From contig NC_012751.1 of the NCBI RefSeq assembly GCF_000021705.1, forward strand, positions 1,116,001 through 1,180,000: a DNA stretch of 64,000 bases, in the 5' to 3' direction. Position numbers and translations under genes: made by a program. Below are positions 43,540 to 52,094 of this stretch, one piece after another. Numbering within the stretch: position 1 is the stretch's first letter; every line of letters starts with the position of its first letter. Origin of the DNA: Candidatus Hamiltonella defensa 5AT (Acyrthosiphon pisum) (lineage in GTDB: Bacteria; Pseudomonadota; Gammaproteobacteria; Enterobacterales; Enterobacteriaceae). Below the pieces are notes generated by a model, which was not told the DNA's origin, did not search any database, and was given only the letters and a program-made list of their open reading frames with translations.

Positions 43540-44379
43540 TCAAACAGTGAAACAAGAAAGCACTGGTGTGATTTCTGGCATCACGCCATGCCAGAGATAA
43601 AAAGAATACGCCGCTTGAGCCACCAACATACCCAGCCCATCAGCATAGTGAATCACTCTTTTTTGTTTTATCCAATCAATAAAAATCGTTTCAGATGCCT
43701 GAGCGGAATAAAACATATCGTAGCAACGACTGTTGTTGAAAAAGAGACAAGCTGGTAAATCAGGTACTTCACCAAACAGACCAGATGTGGTGGCATTGAT
43801 GATCAAATCAAAAGAGCTGCCTTCGAGGGCGCCTATCTCTGATACCTCTATTTTATCAAGGTGCTGAAATAACCGTCCCAATTTTTGAGCGCGACTCAAG
43901 GTACGATTGGTGATAACGAGCTCGCAAGCCTCTTTCAATAATGAAGGGATGACGCCCTGTGCTGCCCCTCCAGCTCCAATTAATAAAATACGATCCCCAG
44001 GCATCAACAGATTTAATCTTTTTAAATCAGTTAATAAACCGATCCCATCTGTGTTATCGCCCAATAATTGATTTTTATCTAAAAGCTTTAATGTATTCAC
44101 AACTCCCGTGCATTTTGCGTGTTCTGTGTGTTGATCACAAAGCCGGTATGCTCGTTCTTTAAAAGGCGTTGTAATATTCGCACCGAGCCCACCTTGGGTG
44201 AAGAAATCACTGACGATGGATTCAAAGTCTTCGTGAGGCACTTTTATTTTGCAGTAAGGATGATGAATGCCGGTTTGCTCTGCGAAGCTTTGATGAATTT
44301 GGGGAGATAGGCTGTGTTCAATAGGGTGACCAAAAACCGCATAGCTTTCGACAATCGGCTCTTTAGCTAAAGGCATCAT
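43540..44379 (-). CDS. aroE: Shikimate dehydrogenase
   Basis: NADPH-dependent reduction of 3-dehydroshikimate in the aromatic pathway, 279 residues (272 in E. coli). The substrate-binding motif is GHPIEHSLSP, with the catalytic Lys in NITTPFKERA and the Asp in GDNTDGIG. The nucleotide loop is GAGGAAQG and the C-terminal motif DGLGMLVAQAA. Its start overlaps the rsuA stop by 4 bases, so the two are coupled. It appears intact, suggesting that aromatic synthesis is retained at least in part even though aroP is also present. Confidence 0.94.
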   Translation of the reverse strand: MMPLAKEPIVESYAVFGHPIEHSLSPQIHQSFAEQTGIHHPYCKIKVPHEDFESIVSDFFTQGGLGANITTPFKERAYRLCDQHTEHAKCTGVVNTLKLLDKNQLLGDNTDGIGLLTDLKRLNLLMPGDRILLIGAGGAAQGVIPSLLKEACELVITNRTLSRAQKLGRLFQHLDKIEVSEIGALEGSSFDLIINATTSGLFGEVPDLPACLFFNNSRCYDMFYSAQASETIFIDWIKQKRVIHYADGLGMLVAQAAYSFYLWHGVMPEITPVLSCFTV

Positions 44380-45098
44380 GATCTCTGATCCATATGTTCA
44401 AATGAAATTATGCTGTTTATTTCTTGTTTTGTGAGTAAACGATACTGGCCCGGCATCAGTGCTTCATCCAATTTGATACTGCCAATCTGCATACGGTGTA
44501 ATTCTGTGACATGATGACCTATCGCCGCAAACATGCGTTTAACTTGATGATAACGACCTTCAGTGATGGTCAATTCCATCGATTGAGGTGTTACAATTTT
44601 TAATTGTGCAGGACGCGTTAGAGTTTTTTCATTTTTAAGGCGCAAACCGTCCAAAAAATTTTGTGTTGGATCGTGAGAAATTGGAGAAGCCAGAGTCACC
44701 CAATAGGTTTTTTTACAATGATATTTTGGTGAAGTCAGACGATGCGACCACTGACCATCATCCGTCATTAACACTAATCCTGTGGCATCTATATCTAGAC
44801 GTCCTGCGGCGTGCAGTTCACCAGACACTGTTTCATCAAAAAAATCATTCACGACAGGATGATGAGGGTCTCGGGTAGAACAGAGATATCCCTTGGGCTT
44901 ATTGAGCATAAAATAACGCCCCGTTATGGGATATTTCAATAATTGCTGATCAAATAACACTTTTTGTTCAGGTAATAATTTGACTGCTCCGTTCGTTATC
45001 ACTTTTGAATCTAGTATGACCCGCTTTTCTTTTAAGGCCCGTGTCACCTGTTTTCGACTTTTTCCCAATTGATGAGACAAAAAACGGTCTAATCGCAT
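44376..45098 (-). CDS. rsuA: 16S rRNA pseudouridine(516) synthase
   Basis: Modifies U516 of 16S rRNA. The N-terminal S4 domain (MRLDRFLSHQLGKSRKQV) is followed by the catalytic domain with GRLDIDATGLVLMTDDG, which contains the catalytic Asp, and by GRYHQVKRMF. The frame opens at 45116, but the ATG at 45098 aligns with the E. coli N-terminus and gives 240 residues (231 in E. coli). It is co-directional and coupled with aroE, an arrangement not found in E. coli. Confidence 0.93.
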   Translation of the reverse strand: MRLDRFLSHQLGKSRKQVTRALKEKRVILDSKVITNGAVKLLPEQKVLFDQQLLKYPITGRYFMLNKPKGYLCSTRDPHHPVVNDFFDETVSGELHAAGRLDIDATGLVLMTDDGQWSHRLTSPKYHCKKTYWVTLASPISHDPTQNFLDGLRLKNEKTLTRPAQLKIVTPQSMELTITEGRYHQVKRMFAAIGHHVTELHRMQIGSIKLDEALMPGQYRLLTKQEINSIISFEHMDQRS

Positions 45099-45126
45099 TG
45101 AATGAATTGTATTCATAATAACGTTT

Positions 45127-46131
45127 TTAGGATGTTTCTAAATTTAAAATACTGATCCACATAGGGCCTTTGCCGACAGGGTAACGAGAAAGGAGTGACA
45201 ATTTTCCTGTTAATGAATGAATACGATAAACAGCAATTTTATTTGAAAGCTGTCCTGCAGAGATTAAAAACTGCCCACTGTGATCGATATTAAAGCCTCT
45301 TGGCTGTGCCTCTGTTGATTGATAGCCTACTAAGGAAAGTACAATCCCCTCTTCTGATACTTTAAAAATACTCAGCATATGAGAAGTACGATCAGTGGTA
45401 TACAGGTAACGCCCATCAGGCTTCATATGAATATCAGCCGCCCAAGGCTGACCAACAAAGCCTTCAGGTAAAGCGTTCACTGTATTAATTAAAGTATAAT
45501 TTTTGCCTTTATCCCTGATCAAATACAGATCAATCGAGCTTTTTAATTCATTGATACAGTAAGCAATTTTATTGTTAGGATGAAATGTCATATGTCGAGG
45601 TCCGGCACCTTTTGATGTGATGAGCTCAGCTGGATAATGGGGGCTCAATGTCCCTTCTACGCTCAACTCAAAAAGCTTTATCCGATCTTCTTTTAAACAC
45701 GGAATGAACAATACTTTACCTGTGAGATCGAAATTAACTGAATGAGGCGCGCCTAAATTGGTTAATTGTTCACTCCATTTTTGCACAATCCCTTGATGAT
45801 CAATCGGGCTGATACTGACAGAGTTTCCACTGTAAGAAGCGGAAAATAAAAAACGTCCGGCTGGATCTGTTGTGATATATGTAGGCCCCGCCGGTAAAGC
45901 TGCAGTGCCAACTTCCTCTAATTGACCGTCATCAGCGATATGATAAGTGACGACAGAAAATTCAGGTCGCACTCCCGCGTATAAATGGCCTGTATTCGGG
46001 TTGATGGCCATAGGTTGTACTTGGCCTGAGACTTTTTTTGTTTGGATCAGGGTCAATTGGCCAGCTAAATTTAATTGAAAAACATCAATCTGGTGGCTCT
46101 CAGAACTTGCTACATAAACGATTTGTCGCAT
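45127..46131 (-). CDS. pgl: 6-phosphogluconolactonase
   Basis: Seven-bladed beta-propeller lactonase of the oxidative pentose phosphate pathway, 334 residues (331 in E. coli). MRQIVYVASSESHQIDVF at the N-terminus and AGPRHMTFHPN, WAADIHMKPDG and QPRGFNIDHSG mark the family. A longer frame starts at 46170, but the ATG at 46131 has AAGGAG just upstream and avoids overlap with acrZ, which ends at 46148. Confidence 0.93.
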   Translation of the reverse strand: MRQIVYVASSESHQIDVFQLNLAGQLTLIQTKKVSGQVQPMAINPNTGHLYAGVRPEFSVVTYHIADDGQLEEVGTAALPAGPTYITTDPAGRFLFSASYSGNSVSISPIDHQGIVQKWSEQLTNLGAPHSVNFDLTGKVLFIPCLKEDRIKLFELSVEGTLSPHYPAELITSKGAGPRHMTFHPNNKIAYCINELKSSIDLYLIRDKGKNYTLINTVNALPEGFVGQPWAADIHMKPDGRYLYTTDRTSHMLSIFKVSEEGIVLSLVGYQSTEAQPRGFNIDHSGQFLISAGQLSNKIAVYRIHSLTGKLSLLSRYPVGKGPMWISILNLETS

Positions 46132-46147
46132 CCTGACTCCTTGTTTT

Positions 46148-46288
46148 TTAAAGCGAAGATGAGTGGTCATTTTTGTGTGATATTAAGTTGAAAATTTTGC
46201 CAAAACCATAAATCAGCGACAGAATCATAGTGATCATTACAGGCACCATGAGCAAGGCAAACAAGAAACTTTTTAATAATTCAAACAT
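46148..46288 (-). CDS. acrZ: AcrZ, small membrane regulator of the AcrB efflux pump
   Basis: A 46-residue single-pass membrane protein. Its sequence (MFELLKSFLFALLMVPVM, then SLIYGFGKIFN) aligns along its length with E. coli AcrZ, which begins MLELLKSLVFAVIMVPVV and continues GLIYGLGEVFN. AcrZ bends in the inner membrane against AcrB and changes which drugs are exported. In E. coli it lies between modE and modA, with pgl a few genes away. Here the mod genes are absent and acrZ lies 16 bases upstream of pgl. The match makes this tiny gene convincing. Confidence 0.85.
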   Translation of the reverse strand: MFELLKSFLFALLMVPVMITMILSLIYGFGKIFNLISHKNDHSSSL

Positions 46289-46521
46289 GGCTAACAAACC
46301 CCAAAACGTAATTTAATGAATACTGACAATCAGTATAGTCAATCAATTTATCGATCGTCATTAATTGAATGGTCGTTAAATATACAATAGACTATTTATA
46401 AAACCTATGTATGGTATGAATTTTCACAAAACATACGAATATATGCATCACAACGACCCCCTTACAAAAAACCAGTTTATAAAACTCAGCTTATCAAAGT
46501 TTTTTAAAGGCAATCATTTCA

Positions 46522-47460
46522 GTGATAAATTTAAAAACAATAAATGAAATTAAAACTTTTTTGCTTTTTTTGCAGAAAAAAATTTGTGACGACATCAAAA
46601 AAGTCGAAAACGATGGGGAGTGTAAAGAAACAAAATGGGAAAAAAACGAAGGAGGGGGCGGCATCAGCTGTATTCTCTCAGGCGGCTCGGTGTTTGAGCA
46701 GGCGTGCGTTAATTTTTCAGAAGTTTTTGGCCCATCCCTTCCTGTCTCTGCAACTTTGTCTCGCCCAGAATTAGCAGGACATGCTTATCGAGCACTCGGG
46801 GTTTCGATCATTATCCATCCTATCAATCCGTATGTACCAACCAGTCATGCAAATGTTCGATTTTTTATGGCGGAAAAACCAGGCGTTGCTCCCGTTTGGT
46901 GGTTTGGTGGGGGGTTTGATCTTACTCCATTTTACGGTTTTGAAGAGGATGCTCGTCATTGGCATCAGACAGCCTGCGATCTTTGCCAACCTTTTGGTAA
47001 TAATCGGTATCAAGAATATAAAAAATGCTGTGATGATTATTTTTTTCTCAAACACCGCAACGAAGCAAGAGGTATTGGTGGATTATTTTTTGATGATCTG
47101 AATAAGCCCGATTTTTTAAACTGCTTTGAGTTTATCCAAGCAGTAGGAAATGGCTTTTCAAAGGCTTATTTTCCTATTGTTAAACGTCGTAAAATATTTT
47201 CTTGGGGGAAGAGAGAACGCCAATTTCAGCTTTATCGCAGAGGCCGTTATGTAGAATTTAATTTAGTTTGGGACAGAGGCACTCTTTTTGGTTTACAGAG
47301 TGGTGGGCGTACTGAATCTATTTTGATGTCATTGCCCCCGCTGGTTCGTTGGGAATCAAATTATCAACCTGAGCCAAACAGCCCTGAAGCTGCTTTATAC
47401 CAAGATTTTTTACCCGTCAAAGATTGGCTGGCTTTGCCTCGAAGCACCGTTCATCGCTGA
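46522..47460 (+). CDS. hemF: Oxygen-dependent coproporphyrinogen III oxidase
   Basis: Aerobic haem-pathway enzyme converting coproporphyrinogen III to protoporphyrinogen IX. It has 312 residues (299 in E. coli). Conserved blocks: PYVPTSHANVRFFMAEKPG, VWWFGGGFDLTPFYGFEED, KHRNEARGIGGLFFDDLN and YRRGRYVEFNLVWDRGTLF. The GTG start at 46522 has an AAAGG ribosome site upstream. It is intact. Confidence 0.95.
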   Translation: MINLKTINEIKTFLLFLQKKICDDIKKVENDGECKETKWEKNEGGGGISCILSGGSVFEQACVNFSEVFGPSLPVSATLSRPELAGHAYRALGVSIIIHPINPYVPTSHANVRFFMAEKPGVAPVWWFGGGFDLTPFYGFEEDARHWHQTACDLCQPFGNNRYQEYKKCCDDYFFLKHRNEARGIGGLFFDDLNKPDFLNCFEFIQAVGNGFSKAYFPIVKRRKIFSWGKRERQFQLYRRGRYVEFNLVWDRGTLFGLQSGGRTESILMSLPPLVRWESNYQPEPNSPEAALYQDFLPVKDWLALPRSTVHR

Positions 47461-47573
47461 TTTTAACCCATAAACACATGATTTTTAAATCATTAAGAAT
47501 CGCTGAAAATAATATTCAGTTTTTAAAACTGAACTTAGGTTAAAAATTATTCGATTTTTAGCATTAAATTATC

Positions 47574-47741
47574 TATAATCCGAAGCTCCCGCCTTACAGT
47601 ATCAATGGCTCCCAAAATTATACCACCCACTATTCGAAGGGATAGATGAGTCGGAATTAATCCTGGTGTAAACGAAAAAACAGGTTTGAACGATTGAACC
47701 TTCACCAGTCTGTGACTTAATGATTAATTGAGTAAGTTTCA
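47574..47741 (+). promoter_or_regulatory. rplM promoter and leader
   Basis: A consensus -10 box TATAAT at 47574-47579 lies about 160 bases before rplM. The untranslated leader contains a hairpin CTATTC-GAAG-GGATAG at 47630-47645. The E. coli rplM-rpsI operon is autoregulated by L13 binding its leader. A conserved role of this hairpin is inferred. Confidence 0.6.
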
Positions 47742-48170
47742 ATGAAAACTTTTACAGCTAAAAAAGAGACAGTAGAGCGAGACTGGTATTTGGTTAACGC
47801 AGATGGCAAGACCTTAGGTCGTCTTGCAACTGAGTTAGCTCGGCGTCTCAGAGGAAAACATAAACCAGAATATACCCCTCATGTTGATACTGGTGATTAT
47901 CTTATTGTGATTAATGCAGAAAAAATTTCTGTAACGGGCAAGAAGCGTAAAGATAAAATTTATTATCGCCATACAGGATATGTGGGTGGTATCAAACAAA
48001 CCACATTTGAAGAGATGATTGCCCGTCATCCTGAACGGGTCATTGAAATTGCCGTTAAAGGGATGCTTCCTAAAGGCCCTCTTGGGCGTGCAATGTACCG
48101 TAAACTGAAAGTTTATAAAGGGGCTACGCATCATCATATCGCGCAGCAGCCAAAAGTTCTGAACATTTAA
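47742..48170 (+). CDS. rplM: 50S ribosomal protein L13
   Basis: A 142-residue ribosomal protein, the same length as in E. coli, beginning MKTFTAKKETVERDWYLV. It carries the signature GMLPKGPLGRAMYRKLKVY. It is the first gene of the rplM-rpsI operon, with rpsI 14 bases downstream. The long leader suggests autogenous control. Intact. Confidence 0.98.
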   Translation: MKTFTAKKETVERDWYLVNADGKTLGRLATELARRLRGKHKPEYTPHVDTGDYLIVINAEKISVTGKKRKDKIYYRHTGYVGGIKQTTFEEMIARHPERVIEIAVKGMLPKGPLGRAMYRKLKVYKGATHHHIAQQPKVLNI

Positions 48171-48184
48171 TTGAGATGATAGCA

Positions 48185-48577
48185 ATGGCTGAGAATCAAC
48201 ATTATGGCACTGGTCGCCGAAAGAGTTCTGCGGCTCGGGTTTTTATAAAACCTGGCAGCGGTAATATCGTCGTAAACCAACGCAGTCTAGAAGTATATTT
48301 CGGGCGAGAAACCGCTCGAATGGTTGTTTATCAACCATTAGAGCTATTGAATATGATGAATAAATTTGATCTGTATATTACGGTAAAAGGAGGCGGGATC
48401 TCAGGTCAAGCTGGGGCTATTCGCCACGGTATTACGCGTGCACTTATGGCTTACGATGAGTCTTTGAGACCCGAACTACGTAAAGCAGGTTTTGTGACGC
48501 GCGATGCCCGAGAAGTCGAACGTAAAAAAGTAGGCTTCCGTAAAGCAAGACGGCGTCCACAATTTTCGAAACGTTAG
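48185..48577 (+). CDS. rpsI: 30S ribosomal protein S9
   Basis: A 130-residue ribosomal protein whose C-terminal tail (KARRRPQFSKR) reaches the P-site tRNA. The N-terminus ENQHYGTGRRKSSAARVF matches the family. The frame also opens at 48176, but the ATG at 48185 gives the usual length of 130. sspA and sspB follow, the same order as in E. coli. Confidence 0.98.
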   Translation: MAENQHYGTGRRKSSAARVFIKPGSGNIVVNQRSLEVYFGRETARMVVYQPLELLNMMNKFDLYITVKGGGISGQAGAIRHGITRALMAYDESLRPELRKAGFVTRDAREVERKKVGFRKARRRPQFSKR

Positions 48578-48772
48578 TACTTACTTTTTATATATCATTT
48601 AAATAATTTAAATAAACCTTATCAGGATCTCTGTTAGGGTCTATTTATCTTTTTTGTTGTTTACACGTATTTATTATTAAGCCTATCTCGATCAGATCTG
48701 CAAAACATCCCTAAAATCTGGTAGACTATGTCGTCTTTGGAATAACTATTTTTTAAAGTTTGGAGATTTTTT

Positions 48773-49513
48773 ATGTCTGTTGCCGCTAATAAATGTTCGG
48801 TAATAACGCTTTTTTCAGGGTCCACAGACATCTTTAGCCATCAAGTTCGTATTGTACTGGCAGAAAAAGGAGTCAAAGTTGTCATTAAATATGTTCAAGA
48901 AGATGAACCTCTTCCTAAAGATTTTATCGAACTTAATCCTTCTGCTAGCCTGCCAACTTTAGTAGATCGTGATCTCACCTTGTATCGATCAAGCATTATA
49001 ATGGAATATTTAGATGAACGATTCCCCCATCCCCCTCTGATGCCCGTTTATCCGATGATTCGTGGACATGCTCGTTTGATGATGCACCGCATTGAAAATG
49101 ATTGGTACAGTCTATTTGATAAAATTCAAAAAGGGCCTGCTTCGGAAGTGGCATCGGCTCGTCAACAATTAAAAGAAGAATTATTAGCATTGGCTCCGAT
49201 GTTTCAGCAAAAACCTTATTTTATGAGTGATACATTTAGCTTGATAGATTGCTATTTAGCGCCTCTATTATGGCGTTTGCCTGAATTAAACATCAAGTTC
49301 GATGAACTTGTGTCTGGCGTAAAAGAATTAAAAAATTATATGACTCGTATTTTTGATCGTGATCCGTTTCTTGCGTCTTTGACCGAAGCTGAATCTCAAA
49401 TGAATCCCTTTCATCAAGAGACTGCTTTCAAAACGCTCACCAAAGCGGTGAATTCAAGGCGCCCTGAGTACTGTCATCAGAACCTATATAGAAGTCATGA
49501 GGATAGCGAGTGA
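48773..49513 (+). CDS. sspA: Stringent starvation protein A, with a C-terminal extension
   Basis: RNA polymerase-associated regulator with a glutathione S-transferase fold. It matches E. coli SspA (212 residues) through LASLTEAESQM, including RSSIIMEYLDERFPHPPLMP. The frame then continues for about 34 residues (PFHQETAFKTLTKAVNSRRP...) with no E. coli counterpart, probably because the ancestral stop was lost. A GGAG ribosome site precedes the ATG. The extension runs into the spacer before sspB. Confidence 0.94.
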   Translation: MSVAANKCSVITLFSGSTDIFSHQVRIVLAEKGVKVVIKYVQEDEPLPKDFIELNPSASLPTLVDRDLTLYRSSIIMEYLDERFPHPPLMPVYPMIRGHARLMMHRIENDWYSLFDKIQKGPASEVASARQQLKEELLALAPMFQQKPYFMSDTFSLIDCYLAPLLWRLPELNIKFDELVSGVKELKNYMTRIFDRDPFLASLTEAESQMNPFHQETAFKTLTKAVNSRRPEYCHQNLYRSHEDSE

Positions 49514-49589
49514 CTGGTTTATTAAAGAAAAGACAACCACAGAAGTCGCCGCTCGAAGTCGATTTCACAACAGATATAATGATAAAGTA

Positions 49590-50081
49590 ATGACGGAAAT
49601 TTTAACTATGATCCCACGACGTCCTTATCTATTACGCGCATTTTATGATTGGTTAATCGATAATCACTTGACCCCTTATCTGATGGTAGATGCCACTTCT
49701 GAAGATGTCATAGTACCGAGAGAGTGTGTTCAAGATGGCCAAATTATTTTGAATATTGCACCCTCTGTTGTTTCCGATTTGTCATTAACTAACAAAGAAG
49801 TTTGTTTTGATGCTTATTTTAGTAGTGTGCCTTTTTCTATAGTGATCCCTATCAGCTCAGTACTAGCCATCTATGCCCAAGAAAATGGATTTGGCACTTT
49901 ATTTGAAGCAGAAATATTTGAATCAGAAGAAGTGAAGATATCGCATCATTTCTTAAATCTGGTCGACACTTCTATAGACACAGAAAAAAATACAGAAGAG
50001 GCATCAGGAGTTAAGAAAAAAATACCTTCCCATAGAAAAAAATCAAAAAGTCAGCCTCCTACTTTGAGAATTATTAAATAG
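49590..50081 (+). CDS. sspB: ClpXP adaptor SspB
   Basis: Adaptor that delivers ssrA-tagged proteins to ClpXP. The conserved domain starts PRRPYLLRAFYDWLIDNHL and contains GQIILNIAPSVVSDL and LAIYAQENGFGTLFE. The C-terminal tail ends PTLRIIK, matching the ClpX-binding PALRVVK of E. coli, after a flexible linker that is shorter and basic rather than acidic. The frame is open from 49497, but the ATG at 49590 fits the family N-terminus. It is 163 residues. Confidence 0.92.
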   Translation: MTEILTMIPRRPYLLRAFYDWLIDNHLTPYLMVDATSEDVIVPRECVQDGQIILNIAPSVVSDLSLTNKEVCFDAYFSSVPFSIVIPISSVLAIYAQENGFGTLFEAEIFESEEVKISHHFLNLVDTSIDTEKNTEEASGVKKKIPSHRKKSKSQPPTLRIIK

Positions 50082-50140
50082 AGACTAACAACTTCAATTC
50101 AAAAAACAGATTTCCTCATTAAGTATTTTTTAGTGAATCC

Positions 50141-51923
50141 CTACTGAGTAACGATTTGAGCGATCGGTTTATAAAAAGTAGAAGCGATTTCCTGTATGAT
50201 AGGGGTTTTGTCTTTTGAATTAAAAGCCGACATAAGTGTTGTGATCAAATCAGGGGTGATATCGTCACCATTGCTCATTTGAATATTTTTTAATTTTTCT
50301 CTTTCTGCTGTCTGAAATGCTTGTTCTGTATTGAATGAGAGAGTTTTTTTAAATTCAAGATCTGAAATAGTTAATTGTATCCCGTTCTTTTCTTGAATCA
50401 GTGTTTGTATTTTTTCTATTTTTTGAGCCGTATTGAGCTTTGCACCTTTTTTGATGGTGACTGAAAATGAATTTTTAAATCCAGGCCTTGACATTTTAAG
50501 TACTATATCTTCGCCTTCTGTTATTGCCTCTAATTCATCATGACGAATATGACATAAAACCAAAGTATCGTTACCTCCGCGGTGTCTTCAATCACGGTGT
50601 GACCATCGTTATAGCTGATTAAATAAATATCATCACCCCCCCCCTGAAAGGAAATCATCTCCTATGCCACCACAAATAAAGTTATTGCCCTGATAAACAA
50701 ATATTTCATCGTCTCCTAAATATCCCCAAATCTGATCGTTTCCGCCTCTTCCATTCAAATAGTTATTTTCATGATTTCCTTTAAGTTCATCATTGGTTTT
50801 TGGATTGCCATAAGCGTGTTCGATATTTTCTATATTTGCTATTAATTTTTTATCATTGATATGATGAAAATGAATTTCTCCTAAAGTTAAATCAATGAAA
50901 TAATGACTATGCTCTGGCAAATCTTCATAAGTAATAATAATATCTTCACCGCCTAAACCATTAAAATAACTGGCTTCTGCCAATAAGTCCGGCTTTGATA
51001 AGTAAAAAATATCGGCTTTATCTCCTCCTGTATATTGTTTGGAGCCGTAGCTGATTTTAAAAATATTTTTTCTTTGACGATACCCCACCGCAATATCATC
51101 CCCATCACCGAGATCAAATAAAGCCGTCGATTCCTCTTGAGAAATGTCAGGGTCATCCGAAAAGTTTTTTTTAACCGGGGCGTTATTTGCATCATCCTCA
51201 TCCTAATTCACATTGATATGATCATTCACCGCTGTTAAAGCTGAAGGCTCAGGATAATGATATTCGCTATCTTTAATCTCTATATCTTTATATTGATGAA
51301 CATTATCAGCAATAAATTGATTGACTTCTTTAGGATGAAATTTATCTTTTATTTCCGTTAAATACTTAATGCCAGGTAAAGTCTGAGTCCAGTTCTTATA
51401 AGTTAATAATTTATAAGGTCTCATTTCTATCTTAAAATCTTGTTAACTATAAAAATAAATATTAATTTTTTGAGCGTTGACGTCCAACATTTGATTATAT
51501 TGTTCACGTGCCGCATGTTCACTTTTTTGTTTTAATTCTTTATTTTGTAATTCAATAGTGGGGGCTAATCCCACAAATAGACGCGCGTAATTTTTCGAAA
51601 ACTCTTCTGTATTGAGTTCAACATGGTTTTTTATGTCTTCTAACTGACGAAAGGCAGAATATAATTGCGAGGTGGCCAGAATAAGCTACTCCGCCTAAAA
51701 GGGCACTCTTGTATCCAACAATCGCGGTCAGACTCGTACCCACGCCAAGCCCACCACTTAACAGTGATAAAGAACCATTGACCATCAAATCTTGCCGAAT
51801 TTTTGGATCAACAGTGTCAGATATTTTTTCAAAATTAAAATAGGCCTGATAAAAATCAAAAGAAGAAATGAATAAACCTAACCCCATGTTGATAAAAGGG
51901 AAAAACTGGATCCCCTTATTCAT
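50141..51923 (-). pseudogene. Decayed RTX toxin, pore-forming and repeat half
   Basis: C-terminal half of a paralogue of the 1797-codon toxin. Fragments in different frames match it in order: helices near 52030-51930, VDPKIRQDLMVNGSLSLLSGG (51923 frame) for the hydrophobic translocation region, a spacer (51424 frame), and then YRQRKNIF with RTX repeats (NYLNGRGGNDQIWGYLGDDEI; 51088 frame). A tail frame from 50563 follows. A run of nine G (C9 on the plus strand, 50636-50644) carries one frame break, and a second lies near 50580. Together with the stops at 51203 and elsewhere this is clearly non-functional. Confidence 0.8.
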
Positions 51924-52094
51924 CTCTTTGTTGAATTTCTAGTATTTTTCTCTCTTCTTGGGTTAATGCTTTATCCTGTAAAAAATGTCTAATTTTAATG
52001 ATTTCATACATGCCATGAAAGTAATTAGAGATTTGCATAAAAGTATCGATTCGATTCACTTTTTTATATAATTGACTATTCAAAAAATTTTTTT

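Noticed and set aside
43519..43758. 79-codon plus-strand frame at the 3' end of aroE.
   Set aside because: Antisense to aroE and not supported by a ribosome site.
47835..48185. 116-codon minus-strand frame over rplM.
   Set aside because: Antisense shadow of a ribosomal protein gene.
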